The notes under the pieces are model-generated. The model searched no databases, had not been told where the DNA came from, and saw nothing but the letters and a program-made list of their open reading frames with translations. Below, one piece after another: positions 55,441 to 62,727 of a DNA stretch of 64,000 bases (the stretch's first letter is position 1; each line of letters starts with the position of its first letter). This stretch comes from Roseibaca sp. Y0-43. Lineage in GTDB: Bacteria; Pseudomonadota; Alphaproteobacteria; Rhodobacterales; Rhodobacteraceae. The DNA lies in NCBI RefSeq assembly GCF_020667835.1, contig NZ_JAFMPR010000005.1:62001-126000 (forward strand), given 5' to 3'. The position numbers were made by a program, and so were the translations under genes.

Positions 55441-56678
55441 ACCACCCACTCGCCCGCGCGCATCAGGGGCACCGGGTCCGCGCCGTCGCGCAGCCCGTCC
55501 ACATCGGTGCGCCCGTCGCCGATCATCCAATCCACATGGATCAGGCTTTTGTTGCCGCCGCGCGCCGCAATTTCTTCGGGCGTCAGGTCGCTGCCCTCTA
55601 GGCAGGACGCGTAGCATTGGCCCATGGCGATATGCGAGGCCGCGTTTTCGTCGAACAGCGTATTGTAGAACAGATGCCCGCATTGCGACACGGGCGAGCT
55701 ATGCGGCACCAGCGCCACCTCGCCCAACCGCGCGGCGCCCTCGTCGGTGCCCACCATCTGCGACAGCACGTCCTGCCCGCGTGAGGCGGTTGCCGACACC
55801 GCGCGCCCGCCCTCGAAGCGCATCTCGATCTCTTCGATCAGCGTGCCATGATGCGACAGGGGCTTCGTTGCGCGCACGACACCCTCCACCTTGGCGGCAT
55901 GGGGCGTGGTGAACACCTCTTCCGTCGGGATGTTGGGGTTACAGATGACGCCGTTTTTCGCAGGGCTTGCCCCGCCTTGCCACAGGTGGCCATCCGCCAG
56001 CCCCACCCGCAGGTCGGTGCCCGCGCCACGGAAATGCAGCGCGTCGAAGCGCGCCTCGTTCAGCATGGCAGAACGCCGGGCAAGGGCCGCGTTATGCTCG
56101 GCCCAGGCCGCGACCGGGTCGGCATGATCCAGCCGCGCCGTCCGCGCGATAGAGGCCGCGAGCTTCGCCAGCGCCTCTGCCTCTGGCAGGTCGGGGAAGA
56201 TGCGCGCGGCCCACGCGGCTGTCGGGCAGGCGATGATCGACCAGTTGATGCGAAATTCCGAGATATGCGCAAGCGCCGGGCGGTAGGCGGCGGCATTGGC
56301 CTTGTTTGCGCGGCCCACGCGGGTGCTGTCTTGGTCGGACAACAGGAACGGGTCTTCGCCAACCAGCGCCAGCCGCGCGGCGCCCGCGCCATAGGCCGCG
56401 CCCATCCCGTCATAAAGCCAGCCCGGCGCGGCATCGAAGCCTGCGTCATGGCCATGGGCAAAGCGCGCGCGCGTCATCTCGCCATCGCTCAGGATGGGCG
56501 TGACCAGTTTCGCGCCGGCGCGATAGGCTTCCTCGGCAATCGCGCGGGCAAGGGGCAGCGCGCTGGTGGGCGCGGTCATGACCAGTTCCTGCTCGGGTTG
56601 CAGGTTCAGCCCCACCCGCACCGCCAGCCGTGCCAGCCCCTCGATCAGCGTTCCGTCCAGTTCAGTCGTATCGCGCAT
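55437..56678 (-). CDS. M29-family aminopeptidase
   Basis: The protein is a metal-dependent aminopeptidase of the thermophilic aminopeptidase (M29/AmpS) family, 413 residues from ATG 56678, which has TGGAG seven bases upstream. The family signatures are GAAYGAGAARLALVGEDPFLL, the CNPNIPTEEVFTTPH segment with its metal ligands, and the closing FDENAASHIAMGQCYASC and VDWMIGDGRTDVDG. It lies between the two arms of the flagellar block and overlaps the upstream small gene tail to tail. No functional link to flagella is apparent. Confidence 0.88.
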   Translation of the reverse strand: MRDTTELDGTLIEGLARLAVRVGLNLQPEQELVMTAPTSALPLARAIAEEAYRAGAKLVTPILSDGEMTRARFAHGHDAGFDAAPGWLYDGMGAAYGAGAARLALVGEDPFLLSDQDSTRVGRANKANAAAYRPALAHISEFRINWSIIACPTAAWAARIFPDLPEAEALAKLAASIARTARLDHADPVAAWAEHNAALARRSAMLNEARFDALHFRGAGTDLRVGLADGHLWQGGASPAKNGVICNPNIPTEEVFTTPHAAKVEGVVRATKPLSHHGTLIEEIEMRFEGGRAVSATASRGQDVLSQMVGTDEGAARLGEVALVPHSSPVSQCGHLFYNTLFDENAASHIAMGQCYASCLEGSDLTPEEIAARGGNKSLIHVDWMIGDGRTDVDGLRDGADPVPLMRAGEWVV

Positions 56679-56726
56679 GTCCAACTCCATCCGTTTGGGC
56701 AAAGCTGGGTCATGGGCCGCGCGGGG

Positions 56727-57191
56727 TCAAGCGCCGTTGCGCAATATGTTCGTGATAAGCACTTCCTGCACGACGCCCCCCTCGATCACCTGCGCAGCCC
56801 CTTCCAGAAGCGCGCGGCGCAGAAGCGTCATGTTGTTGTGAGAGGTGAACATCCCCTCGAACCCGCCGATATTGGCGTGGTCGAACAGGATTTGCAGCAA
56901 ACGGTCGCGCAAAAGCGGCTCTTTCGCGGCCACGCTATCTTGCGCCGTCTCGTCGATCTGAAGCGCCAGTTCGACGACCACCAGCGACATGACACGCCCA
57001 TCCTCGACCAGCGGCACAAGGAATTGGCCGTCCAGATCATGGATCGCGCTCGGCACCGGCTCTGGCGCGGGGGGTGGCGCGGCCTCGGCGTCGGCCACAG
57101 GCTCTGGCGGGTCGGGGCGCAACAGAAAGCCCGCGCCCACCCCACCGGCAAGGCCCATCAGCATCAGCAGTATCGGCAAGATCTTGGCCAT
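56727..57191 (-). CDS. fliL: Flagellar basal-body protein FliL
   Basis: The 154-residue protein has one N-terminal span (ILPILLMLMGLAGGVGAGFLL), a Pro/Ala linker, and a periplasmic FliL domain (VMSLVVVELALQID, LLRDRLLQILFDH, and the end QEVLITNILRNGA). It forms rings around stators and supports motor torque. The gene follows flgH by 13 bases and is the last of the minus-strand operon. Confidence 0.9.
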   Translation of the reverse strand: MAKILPILLMLMGLAGGVGAGFLLRPDPPEPVADAEAAPPPAPEPVPSAIHDLDGQFLVPLVEDGRVMSLVVVELALQIDETAQDSVAAKEPLLRDRLLQILFDHANIGGFEGMFTSHNNMTLLRRALLEGAAQVIEGGVVQEVLITNILRNGA

Positions 57192-57204
57192 GTCGTCCCC
57201 CTCG

Positions 57205-57930
57205 TCAGAATGGTGTCACGATTTCAAGGATTTGCTGGCCATAGCGCGGCTGCTGCACATTCGAGATGATGCCCCGCCCGCCATAGGAAATACGCGCATT
57301 GGCGATCTTGTCATAGCCCACTTCGTTCTTGCGCGAGATGTCCTCGGGGCGCACGAAGCCCGTGACCAGCAATTCGCGCAATTCATGGTTCACGCGCACC
57401 TCTTGCCGTCCTTCGATGCGCAGCACGCCGTTCGGCAACCGCTCGACCACGGTCGAGGCGACGCGCAGCGTCAGCTGCTCGTTGCGGCTGACCGTGCCGC
57501 TGCCGGAGAAGTCGCTCGTGCCCTGCACGGATGCGCCCTCGGACAGGCTCAGCCCGCCCGGCAGGTTGCGGTCGATCGCCTGCGGAATTCCGAAGAGCGA
57601 CGGGCCGGGCATGGCCACGCTGCCGCTGCGGCCCCGCGCGGTCGAGTTCGAGATCTGCGCGGAATCGTCAATTTCGATGACAACGGTCAGGATGTCGCCC
57701 TGTTTCGATGCCCGCCGGTCGCCCAGAAGCGAGCGTTGGCCCGCCGACCAAAGCGAGGCGGGGCTTTCCTCTCCGGGGGCGATGGTCTCTTCCGGCAGGG
57801 GAATGCGGTAGAGCGCGGCATGTTCGAACCCCTCTTCGGGGGCGGTGAAGGCGGGCGCGCGCCCGACCTCTGACAAGTCGGAACAGGCCACGAGGGCAAG
57901 GCAGGATACGGCAATCAGGATGAAGCGCAT
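57205..57930 (-). CDS. flgH: Flagellar L-ring protein FlgH
   Basis: From ATG 57930 (GGAAGGA upstream) the 241-residue protein has a lipoprotein signal (CLALVACSD). The mature part has SLWSAGQRSLLGDRRASKQGDILTVVIEI (pieces), IEGRQEVRVNHELRELLVTGFVRPEDIS and the end YGGRGIISNVQQPRYGQQILEIVTPF, the L-ring pattern. It builds the outer-membrane bushing around the rod. The ORF running on to 58380 overlaps flgA and is not used. The P-ring gene flgI is not in the window. Confidence 0.95.
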   Translation of the reverse strand: MRFILIAVSCLALVACSDLSEVGRAPAFTAPEEGFEHAALYRIPLPEETIAPGEESPASLWSAGQRSLLGDRRASKQGDILTVVIEIDDSAQISNSTARGRSGSVAMPGPSLFGIPQAIDRNLPGGLSLSEGASVQGTSDFSGSGTVSRNEQLTLRVASTVVERLPNGVLRIEGRQEVRVNHELRELLVTGFVRPEDISRKNEVGYDKIANARISYGGRGIISNVQQPRYGQQILEIVTPF

Positions 57931-57956
57931 GTTGGGTTCCTTCCAAATACCTGCGC

Positions 57957-58385
57957 TCAGGGCGCAGCGGGCGGGCCGACCTCGACCTGCCCGAAACTGA
58001 TGACCCGTGCCTGCACGGATTGGCGCGAGCTGCCATTCATGACCGTCACGCTTTCGCCCAAGGCAGCCCGGCCCAGCGCGCGCCCCTCGGACATGATGGT
58101 CAGCCCGCCCTGGCGGTAGATCATGACGACCGCCTCGTTGCGTTCGACCACCGCCGCCGGGGCAAGGTCGGCCAGCCGCACGGGGCGGCCCGGATAGATG
58201 GCGACGCGCGCCTCCAGCCCCACGACCTGCGCGGGGTCGGTGGCCACACCGGGCGCGCCGGCGCCGGAATGCAGCGCCACATCGGCGGGTTGCAGCACCT
58301 CTGTCGGGCGGATCATGCGGGTGGCGACCAGACCGTCGGCCAGCGCGGGCCATGGCACCAGCAGGAAAAGCGCAAGCCATCTCAT
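57957..58385 (-). CDS. flgA: Flagellar P-ring assembly chaperone FlgA
   Basis: The 142-residue protein has a signal peptide (MRWLALFLLVPWPALA) and a SAF/FlgA domain with VVGLEARVAIYPGRPVRLADL and an ending VTVMNGSSRQSVQARV. FlgA helps FlgI assemble the periplasmic P-ring. It is shorter than the E. coli protein (219 residues), as is common in this group. The start overlaps the flgG stop (TGATG, shared base 58385). The gap to flgH is 26 bases. Confidence 0.92.
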   Translation of the reverse strand: MRWLALFLLVPWPALADGLVATRMIRPTEVLQPADVALHSGAGAPGVATDPAQVVGLEARVAIYPGRPVRLADLAPAAVVERNEAVVMIYRQGGLTIMSEGRALGRAALGESVTVMNGSSRQSVQARVISFGQVEVGPPAAP

Positions 58386-59170
58386 CAGCGCACCTGCGTC
58401 GTTGCGCCCATCATCTGGTCGGCGGCGGTGATGACCTTGGCGTTCAACTCGTAACCGCGCTGCGCCTTGATAAGTTCGGTCATCTCGCGCACCGGGTCGA
58501 CAGAGCTTTCTTCCAGGTAGCCTTGGCGAAGCGTGCCCAGCCCGTCCTCTCCCGGTACGCCCTGAATGGCGGGGCCAGAGGCTTCGGTTTCCAGAAACAG
58601 GTTCGACCCCATCGCTTCCAGACCCTTTTCATTGGTGAAATTGGCAAGGTTCAACTGCCCCAGAAGCTGCGGTTGCACATTGCCAAGGAAATACGCGTAG
58701 ACCTCGCCCTCGGAATTGATCGAGATATCGCGCGCATCGCTGTGAATGACGATGCCGGGCGCGACCTCGTGGCCGTCAGAGGTCACGATCAGCCCGTCGC
58801 CCGTGCGCTTCAACCCGCCGTCGCGGGTAAAGGCGGCCTCGCCATTGGGCAGGGTCACTTCCAGATACCCCTTGCCTTCGATCGCCACGTCCAGATCGTT
58901 GCCGGTATAGGTCGACGCCCCTTGCTGGATCTGCATACTGACCGCGGCGGGCCGCACGCCAAGCCCAACCTGCACGCCCGTGGGCAAAACCGTGCCATCG
59001 GCGGCGGTGATGGCCCCTGCCCGCGCGAATTGCTGGTAATGCAGGTCGGCGAATTCGGCGCGGCGGGCGTTGTAGCCCGTGGTGCTCATATTGGCGAGGT
59101 TGTTCGAAATCGTATCAACCCGCATCTGCTGGGCCGACATGCCGGTGGCGGCGATTTGAAGGGCTTTCAT
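58385..59170 (-). CDS. flgG: Distal rod protein FlgG
   Basis: The 261-residue protein starts MKALQIAATGMSAQQMRVDTISNNLANMSTTGYNARRAEF (pieces) and ends VDPVREMTELIKAQRGYELNAKVITAADQM, the conserved termini of the flagellar rod/hook family. FlgG forms the distal rod that passes the L and P rings. The internal YLEVTLPNGEAAFTRDGGL is specific to FlgG. It lies 18 bases downstream of flgF and is followed by flgA. Confidence 0.96.
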   Translation of the reverse strand: MKALQIAATGMSAQQMRVDTISNNLANMSTTGYNARRAEFADLHYQQFARAGAITAADGTVLPTGVQVGLGVRPAAVSMQIQQGASTYTGNDLDVAIEGKGYLEVTLPNGEAAFTRDGGLKRTGDGLIVTSDGHEVAPGIVIHSDARDISINSEGEVYAYFLGNVQPQLLGQLNLANFTNEKGLEAMGSNLFLETEASGPAIQGVPGEDGLGTLRQGYLEESSVDPVREMTELIKAQRGYELNAKVITAADQMMGATTQVR

Positions 59171-59188
59171 CGGATTCTCCGGTTCGGG

Positions 59189-59905
59189 TTAACGACCAAG
59201 CGCCTGAATGACGCCCTTGATCCGTTCGTCTTCACGTTCCAGCAGGCGCTGGCCGCGTTCATAGGCGCGCTGCACTTCGATCATGCGCGACAACTCGATC
59301 ATCGGGTCGACATTCGATTCCTCCAGAAAGCCTTGCAGGATTTGCGGCGCGTCCACGGGAATGATCTCGCCCTCGACCTGAAACAGCGTGCCGGCCGCGC
59401 GCGACATGGTGACGGGGTCGGCGGGCTGGAACAGGCCCACCTGCCCCAAGGGCACCCCATCGGCCGAGAGCGTGCCGTCGCGCGCCAGCGACACGTCGCG
59501 CGCATCGGGGGGCACGAAAATCGGCGCGCCGCCCAGGTCCAGCAGGCGGTGGCCGTCGGGGTTGACCAATTCGCCCGCCGCGTTGGGTGTGAAGATGCCC
59601 GCCCGCGTCAGACGCGGCCCTTGCGGGGTTTCCAACTGGAAGAACCCGTCACCCTCTATTGCGAAATCGAAGCGCGCATTGGTTTGCGACAGCGCCCCTT
59701 GCAACTGCGCGGTCTGGCGGGTGTTGCCCAGCGCCATGGACAAGGACGGCTCTTCCCGGCCCAAGCCCACGACGAATTCGGAAAACACCACGCCTTCCTT
59801 GCGAAAGCCGGTTGTCGCGGCATTGGCGATGTTATGCGCCACGACCTGCAATTCGCGCCGCAGCCCCGACATCCGGGTCAGCATGGTATAGGATGAATTA
59901 TCCAT
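59189..59905 (-). CDS. flgF: Proximal rod protein FlgF
   Basis: The 238-residue protein has the rod-family N-terminus (SGLRRELQVVAHNIANAATTGFRKEGVVF) and C-terminus (EESNVDPMIELSRMIEVQRAYERGQRLLEREDERI). It is shorter than FlgG in the middle, as FlgF is, and precedes flgG. The pair order flgF-flgG is universal. It follows fliQ after one base. Confidence 0.94.
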   Translation of the reverse strand: MDNSSYTMLTRMSGLRRELQVVAHNIANAATTGFRKEGVVFSEFVVGLGREEPSLSMALGNTRQTAQLQGALSQTNARFDFAIEGDGFFQLETPQGPRLTRAGIFTPNAAGELVNPDGHRLLDLGGAPIFVPPDARDVSLARDGTLSADGVPLGQVGLFQPADPVTMSRAAGTLFQVEGEIIPVDAPQILQGFLEESNVDPMIELSRMIEVQRAYERGQRLLEREDERIKGVIQALGR

Positions 59906-59906
59906 C

Positions 59907-60173
59907 TTAACCCCCTGCGATCAATGGCAGAATTTCGTCATGGAAGAAGCTGGTCAGGGTCGCGGTCATGAAACTCATCGACACCCAGAAGACCGCGACG
60001 ATGGCCAGCAGTTTCGGGACAAATGTCAGCGACATTTCCTGAATGGAGGTGAGCGCCTGAAACAGCCCCACGCCCACGCCCGCGACCAGCGCCGCGCCGA
60101 GGATGGGTGCAGAGATCAGCGTGCTGATCCACAGCCCTTGGCGCAGCGTGTCGAAGAAGATCAGCTCATCCAT
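59907..60173 (-). CDS. fliQ: Flagellar export channel protein FliQ
   Basis: The 88-residue protein has two spans and the family pattern LRQGLWISTLISAPILGAALVAGVGVGLFQALTSIQEMSLTFVPKLLAI (pieces). FliQ, with FliP and FliR, forms the export gate in the inner membrane. The position between fliE and flgF is typical of alphaproteobacterial clusters; fliP is outside the window. Gaps to its neighbours are three and one bases. Confidence 0.95.
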   Translation of the reverse strand: MDELIFFDTLRQGLWISTLISAPILGAALVAGVGVGLFQALTSIQEMSLTFVPKLLAIVAVFWVSMSFMTATLTSFFHDEILPLIAGG

Positions 60174-60176
60174 GGG

Positions 60177-60467
60177 TCAAACCGGCATCCGAAGGATTTC
60201 GAGATACGCCTCGACCACGCGGTCGCGCACGCTGACGGCGGTTTGCACGGCCAGTTCTGTATCGGCCAAGGCCTGCACCAGCGCGTGCGGGTCCGCGCCA
60301 CTGACCATGGAAGCGGTCGCGGCCTGCTCATTGGCTTGCAGGCCCGACAGGACGCTGCCCATCGCTTGCCCGAAAGCAGCTTCGACGCGGGGGGCGGTTG
60401 CAGAGGGCTGGGCCGCATCGCGGGCGCGGTCATAGCCGGTGATCGCAAGTGAAGAAGGGATTTGCAT
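60177..60467 (-). CDS. fliE: MS-ring/rod junction protein FliE
   Basis: The 96-residue protein matches FliE with the C-terminal LVQALADTELAVQTAVSVRDRVVEAYLEILRMPV (pieces), and the helical middle FGQAMGSVLSGLQANEQAATASMVSG. FliE links the MS ring to the rod and is exported early. It is 14 bases downstream of flgC. Confidence 0.94.
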   Translation of the reverse strand: MQIPSSLAITGYDRARDAAQPSATAPRVEAAFGQAMGSVLSGLQANEQAATASMVSGADPHALVQALADTELAVQTAVSVRDRVVEAYLEILRMPV

Positions 60468-60481
60468 GTCTGTGATCCTTG

Positions 60482-60874
60482 TCAGCGGCGCAACAGGTCA
60501 AGCAGGCTTTGCGACATCTGCCGCGCCTGGTCGAACATCGCCAGATTGGCCTCGTAGCTGCGCCCGGCCTCGCGGGCGTCGGCCATTTCCACCATCGTGT
60601 CGACGGTGGAGCCTAGGTAATAGCCGTCCTCATCGGCCAGCGCGTGGCCGGGGTCGTAGACGCGGGGCAGATCGCCCCGGTCCAGTTGCACCGGGCCCGC
60701 GGCCACGGTGGTCACACCCCGCGCGCGGTCCAGTTGGGCGGTGAAGTCGATGGTTTTGCGCCGGTAGCCGGGCGTGTCGGCATTGGCGATATTCTCTGCG
60801 ACATGGCGCATCCGCTGGGCCTGCGCATCCATGCCCGAGGCGGCGATGGTAAAGGTCGAAAACAGGTCTGCCAT
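60482..60874 (-). CDS. flgC: Proximal rod protein FlgC
   Basis: The 130-residue protein begins FSTFTIAASGMDAQAQRMRHVAENIANADTPGYRRKTIDF (pieces) and ends REAGRSYEANLAMFDQARQMSQSLLDLL, the termini of FlgC. FlgC, FlgB and FlgF form the proximal rod. It starts nine bases after flgB. Confidence 0.95.
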   Translation of the reverse strand: MADLFSTFTIAASGMDAQAQRMRHVAENIANADTPGYRRKTIDFTAQLDRARGVTTVAAGPVQLDRGDLPRVYDPGHALADEDGYYLGSTVDTMVEMADAREAGRSYEANLAMFDQARQMSQSLLDLLRR

Positions 60875-60883
60875 ATCCGCCCC

Positions 60884-61249
60884 CTATCGGCCCAGCGCCG
60901 TGCGCAAGATGCCGCGCGCAGAGCCATAGACCGCCAGCGCCAGATCATGCGATTGCCGGGTTTCGGCGGCGCGCATCATCTCGCGCTCCAGCGAAACGCT
61001 GTTGCCATTGGGCGAGGCCGGGTCATCCGTCGCGTTCAGTCGCGGCGGCGCAAGGGCCTGAATGCGGCCGCTGCGCAGCGTGTCCATGACGCCCGGCTGA
61101 TCCAGATACTCTGCAAAAGACGCCACGTCGCGGGCGCGGTAGCCCGGCGTGTCGGCATTGGCCACGTTTTGCGAAATCACGACCTGGCGCGCGGCGGCGT
61201 GGCGCGCCATGGCTTGTGACAGCCGCATGATGGCTGGTGTGTCTAACAT
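60884..61249 (-). CDS. flgB: Proximal rod protein FlgB
   Basis: From ATG 61249 (GGGAG nine bases upstream) the 121-residue protein has LSQAMARHAAARQVVISQNVANADTPGYRARD and the end SLEREMMRAAETRQSHDLALAVYGSARGILRTALGR (pieces), typical FlgB. The longer ORF through to 62029 lies antisense to fliI and is not used. It heads the minus-strand rod operon and is divergent from fliI. Confidence 0.95.
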   Translation of the reverse strand: MLDTPAIMRLSQAMARHAAARQVVISQNVANADTPGYRARDVASFAEYLDQPGVMDTLRSGRIQALAPPRLNATDDPASPNGNSVSLEREMMRAAETRQSHDLALAVYGSARGILRTALGR

Positions 61250-61340
61250 GAGGGCTTCTCCCGTCAGTGCGATACACGAAGCTTTAAGGCTGATTCGCTT
61301 AATGTTCGGTAAGCAAGAACGCGAAACCGCTTGGGGGATC
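61250..61340. promoter_or_regulatory. Divergent flgB/fliI promoter region
   Basis: This 91-base gap must drive the rod operon leftwards and fliI rightwards. An inverted repeat TTAAG-N9-CTTAA (61284-61288 and 61298-61302) lies at its centre. TAAG followed by TTCGGTAA after 16 bases resembles a flagellar sigma-28 promoter for fliI, with only partial match. No sigma-54 site was seen. The TTAA half sites could also suggest CtrA, but their spacing is not the usual seven. Confidence 0.35.
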
Positions 61341-62660
61341 ATGGACCGGATCGAAAAACTGAAAGCCGCCGTGGCCGCGCTGCGCCCGGTGCGCATCTTT
61401 GGGCGCGTGGCCGAAAGCCATGGGCAATGCGTGGTGCTGGCCGGGCTGGCGCTAGACGCGCGGCTGGGCGACTGGGTTACATTGGAGCCCGCGCAGGGCA
61501 CGCCCTTTGGCGGCGAGGTGGTGCGGCTGGAGGGCGGCGCGGTCCATGTCTTTCCCAATGGCGACGCGGCGGGGCTGGCGCTTGGCGACCGCGCCGAATT
61601 GATCGGCCCGCGCCCGCTTGCCCCCGATGATAGCTGGATCGGTCGCGTCATCGACCCGTTCGGCCAACCGCTGGACGGGCGGCCCTTGGCCATGGGCACG
61701 CGCCCCCGCCCGGTCACGGCCGCCCCGCCCCCGCCTGCGCGCCGCGGCCGTTTGGGCCAGCGGCTGGATACGGGCATGGCGGTGTTCAACACCTTCCTGC
61801 CCTTGGTCGAGGGGCAGCGCATCGGCCTGTTTGCCGGCTCTGGCGTGGGCAAGACCATGCTTCTGGGCAATTTCGCGCGGCTTGTGCAGGCCGATGTGGT
61901 AGTGATTGGACTGATCGGCGAACGGGGCCGCGAATTGCGCGAGTTCATCGAGGACGTGCTGGGCGAAGAGGGGCTTGCCCGTGCGGTGATCGTGACCGCC
62001 ACATCCGACCAACCCGCGCTGACCCGCAAACGCTGCGCCGAAGCAGCGATGGCCGTGGCAGAGCATTTCCGCGATCAGGGCAAACATGTGCTTTTGCTGG
62101 CCGATAGCGTGACCCGCATGGCCGAAGCGCATCGCGAGGTGGCGCTGGCCAGCGGCGAAAGCGCGTCTTTGCGCGGCTTTCCCCCGTCGCTGTCGCACCG
62201 GATCATGGCATTGGCCGAACGCGCCGGGCCGGGAGAGGACGGTCTGGGCGCGATCACGGCGGTATTCACCGTGCTGGTCGCGGGGTCGGACATGGACGAA
62301 CCCGTGGCCGATATTCTGCGCGGGGTGCTGGACGGGCATGTGGTCATGGACCGCGCCATTGCCGAACGGGGCCGCTTTCCGGCGGTGGATGTACTGCGCT
62401 CGGTCAGCCGGTCGCTGCCGCGCGCGGCCAGCCCAGAGGAGAACGCCCGCCTGTCGGAAGCGCGCCGCCTGCTGGGCGCTTATGACAGGTCCGAGGTAAT
62501 GATCCAGGCGGGGCTATACGAGAAGGGCACCGACCCGCTTCTGGACCGCGCCGTGGCGGTCTGGCCCGCGCTTGATGCCTTCATGGGCGAAATGGCCCCG
62601 CACGGGGTGCGCGGGGCTTTCGCGCGGCTTGCGCACTGCCTGGAGCCGCCAAAGCCCTAG
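61341..62660 (+). CDS. fliI: Flagellum-specific export ATPase FliI
   Basis: The 439-residue ATPase has Walker A GSGVGKT (166-172), GERGRELREFIED, and LLLADSVTRMAEAHREVAL, typical of the F1-like export ATPases. FliI unfolds and feeds substrates to the FlhAB gate. ATG 61341 follows TTGGGGGA; ATG 61302 is in frame and possible. The FliI-specific GAYDRSEVMIQAGLYEKGTDP motif is present near the end. FliH and FliJ genes are not beside it. Confidence 0.95.
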   Translation: MDRIEKLKAAVAALRPVRIFGRVAESHGQCVVLAGLALDARLGDWVTLEPAQGTPFGGEVVRLEGGAVHVFPNGDAAGLALGDRAELIGPRPLAPDDSWIGRVIDPFGQPLDGRPLAMGTRPRPVTAAPPPPARRGRLGQRLDTGMAVFNTFLPLVEGQRIGLFAGSGVGKTMLLGNFARLVQADVVVIGLIGERGRELREFIEDVLGEEGLARAVIVTATSDQPALTRKRCAEAAMAVAEHFRDQGKHVLLLADSVTRMAEAHREVALASGESASLRGFPPSLSHRIMALAERAGPGEDGLGAITAVFTVLVAGSDMDEPVADILRGVLDGHVVMDRAIAERGRFPAVDVLRSVSRSLPRAASPEENARLSEARRLLGAYDRSEVMIQAGLYEKGTDPLLDRAVAVWPALDAFMGEMAPHGVRGAFARLAHCLEPPKP

Positions 62661-62727
62661 ATCAGGGGTTTTCCCGGTGCCGCGTTAGGTCTAAACCCAT
62701 GCGCAAACCTGCATCACAGAGGGCGAC

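Noticed and set aside
58352-59896. A 514-residue plus-strand frame across flgG and flgF
   Set aside because: It runs antisense to two clear rod genes, has no recognisable domain and no ribosome-binding site.
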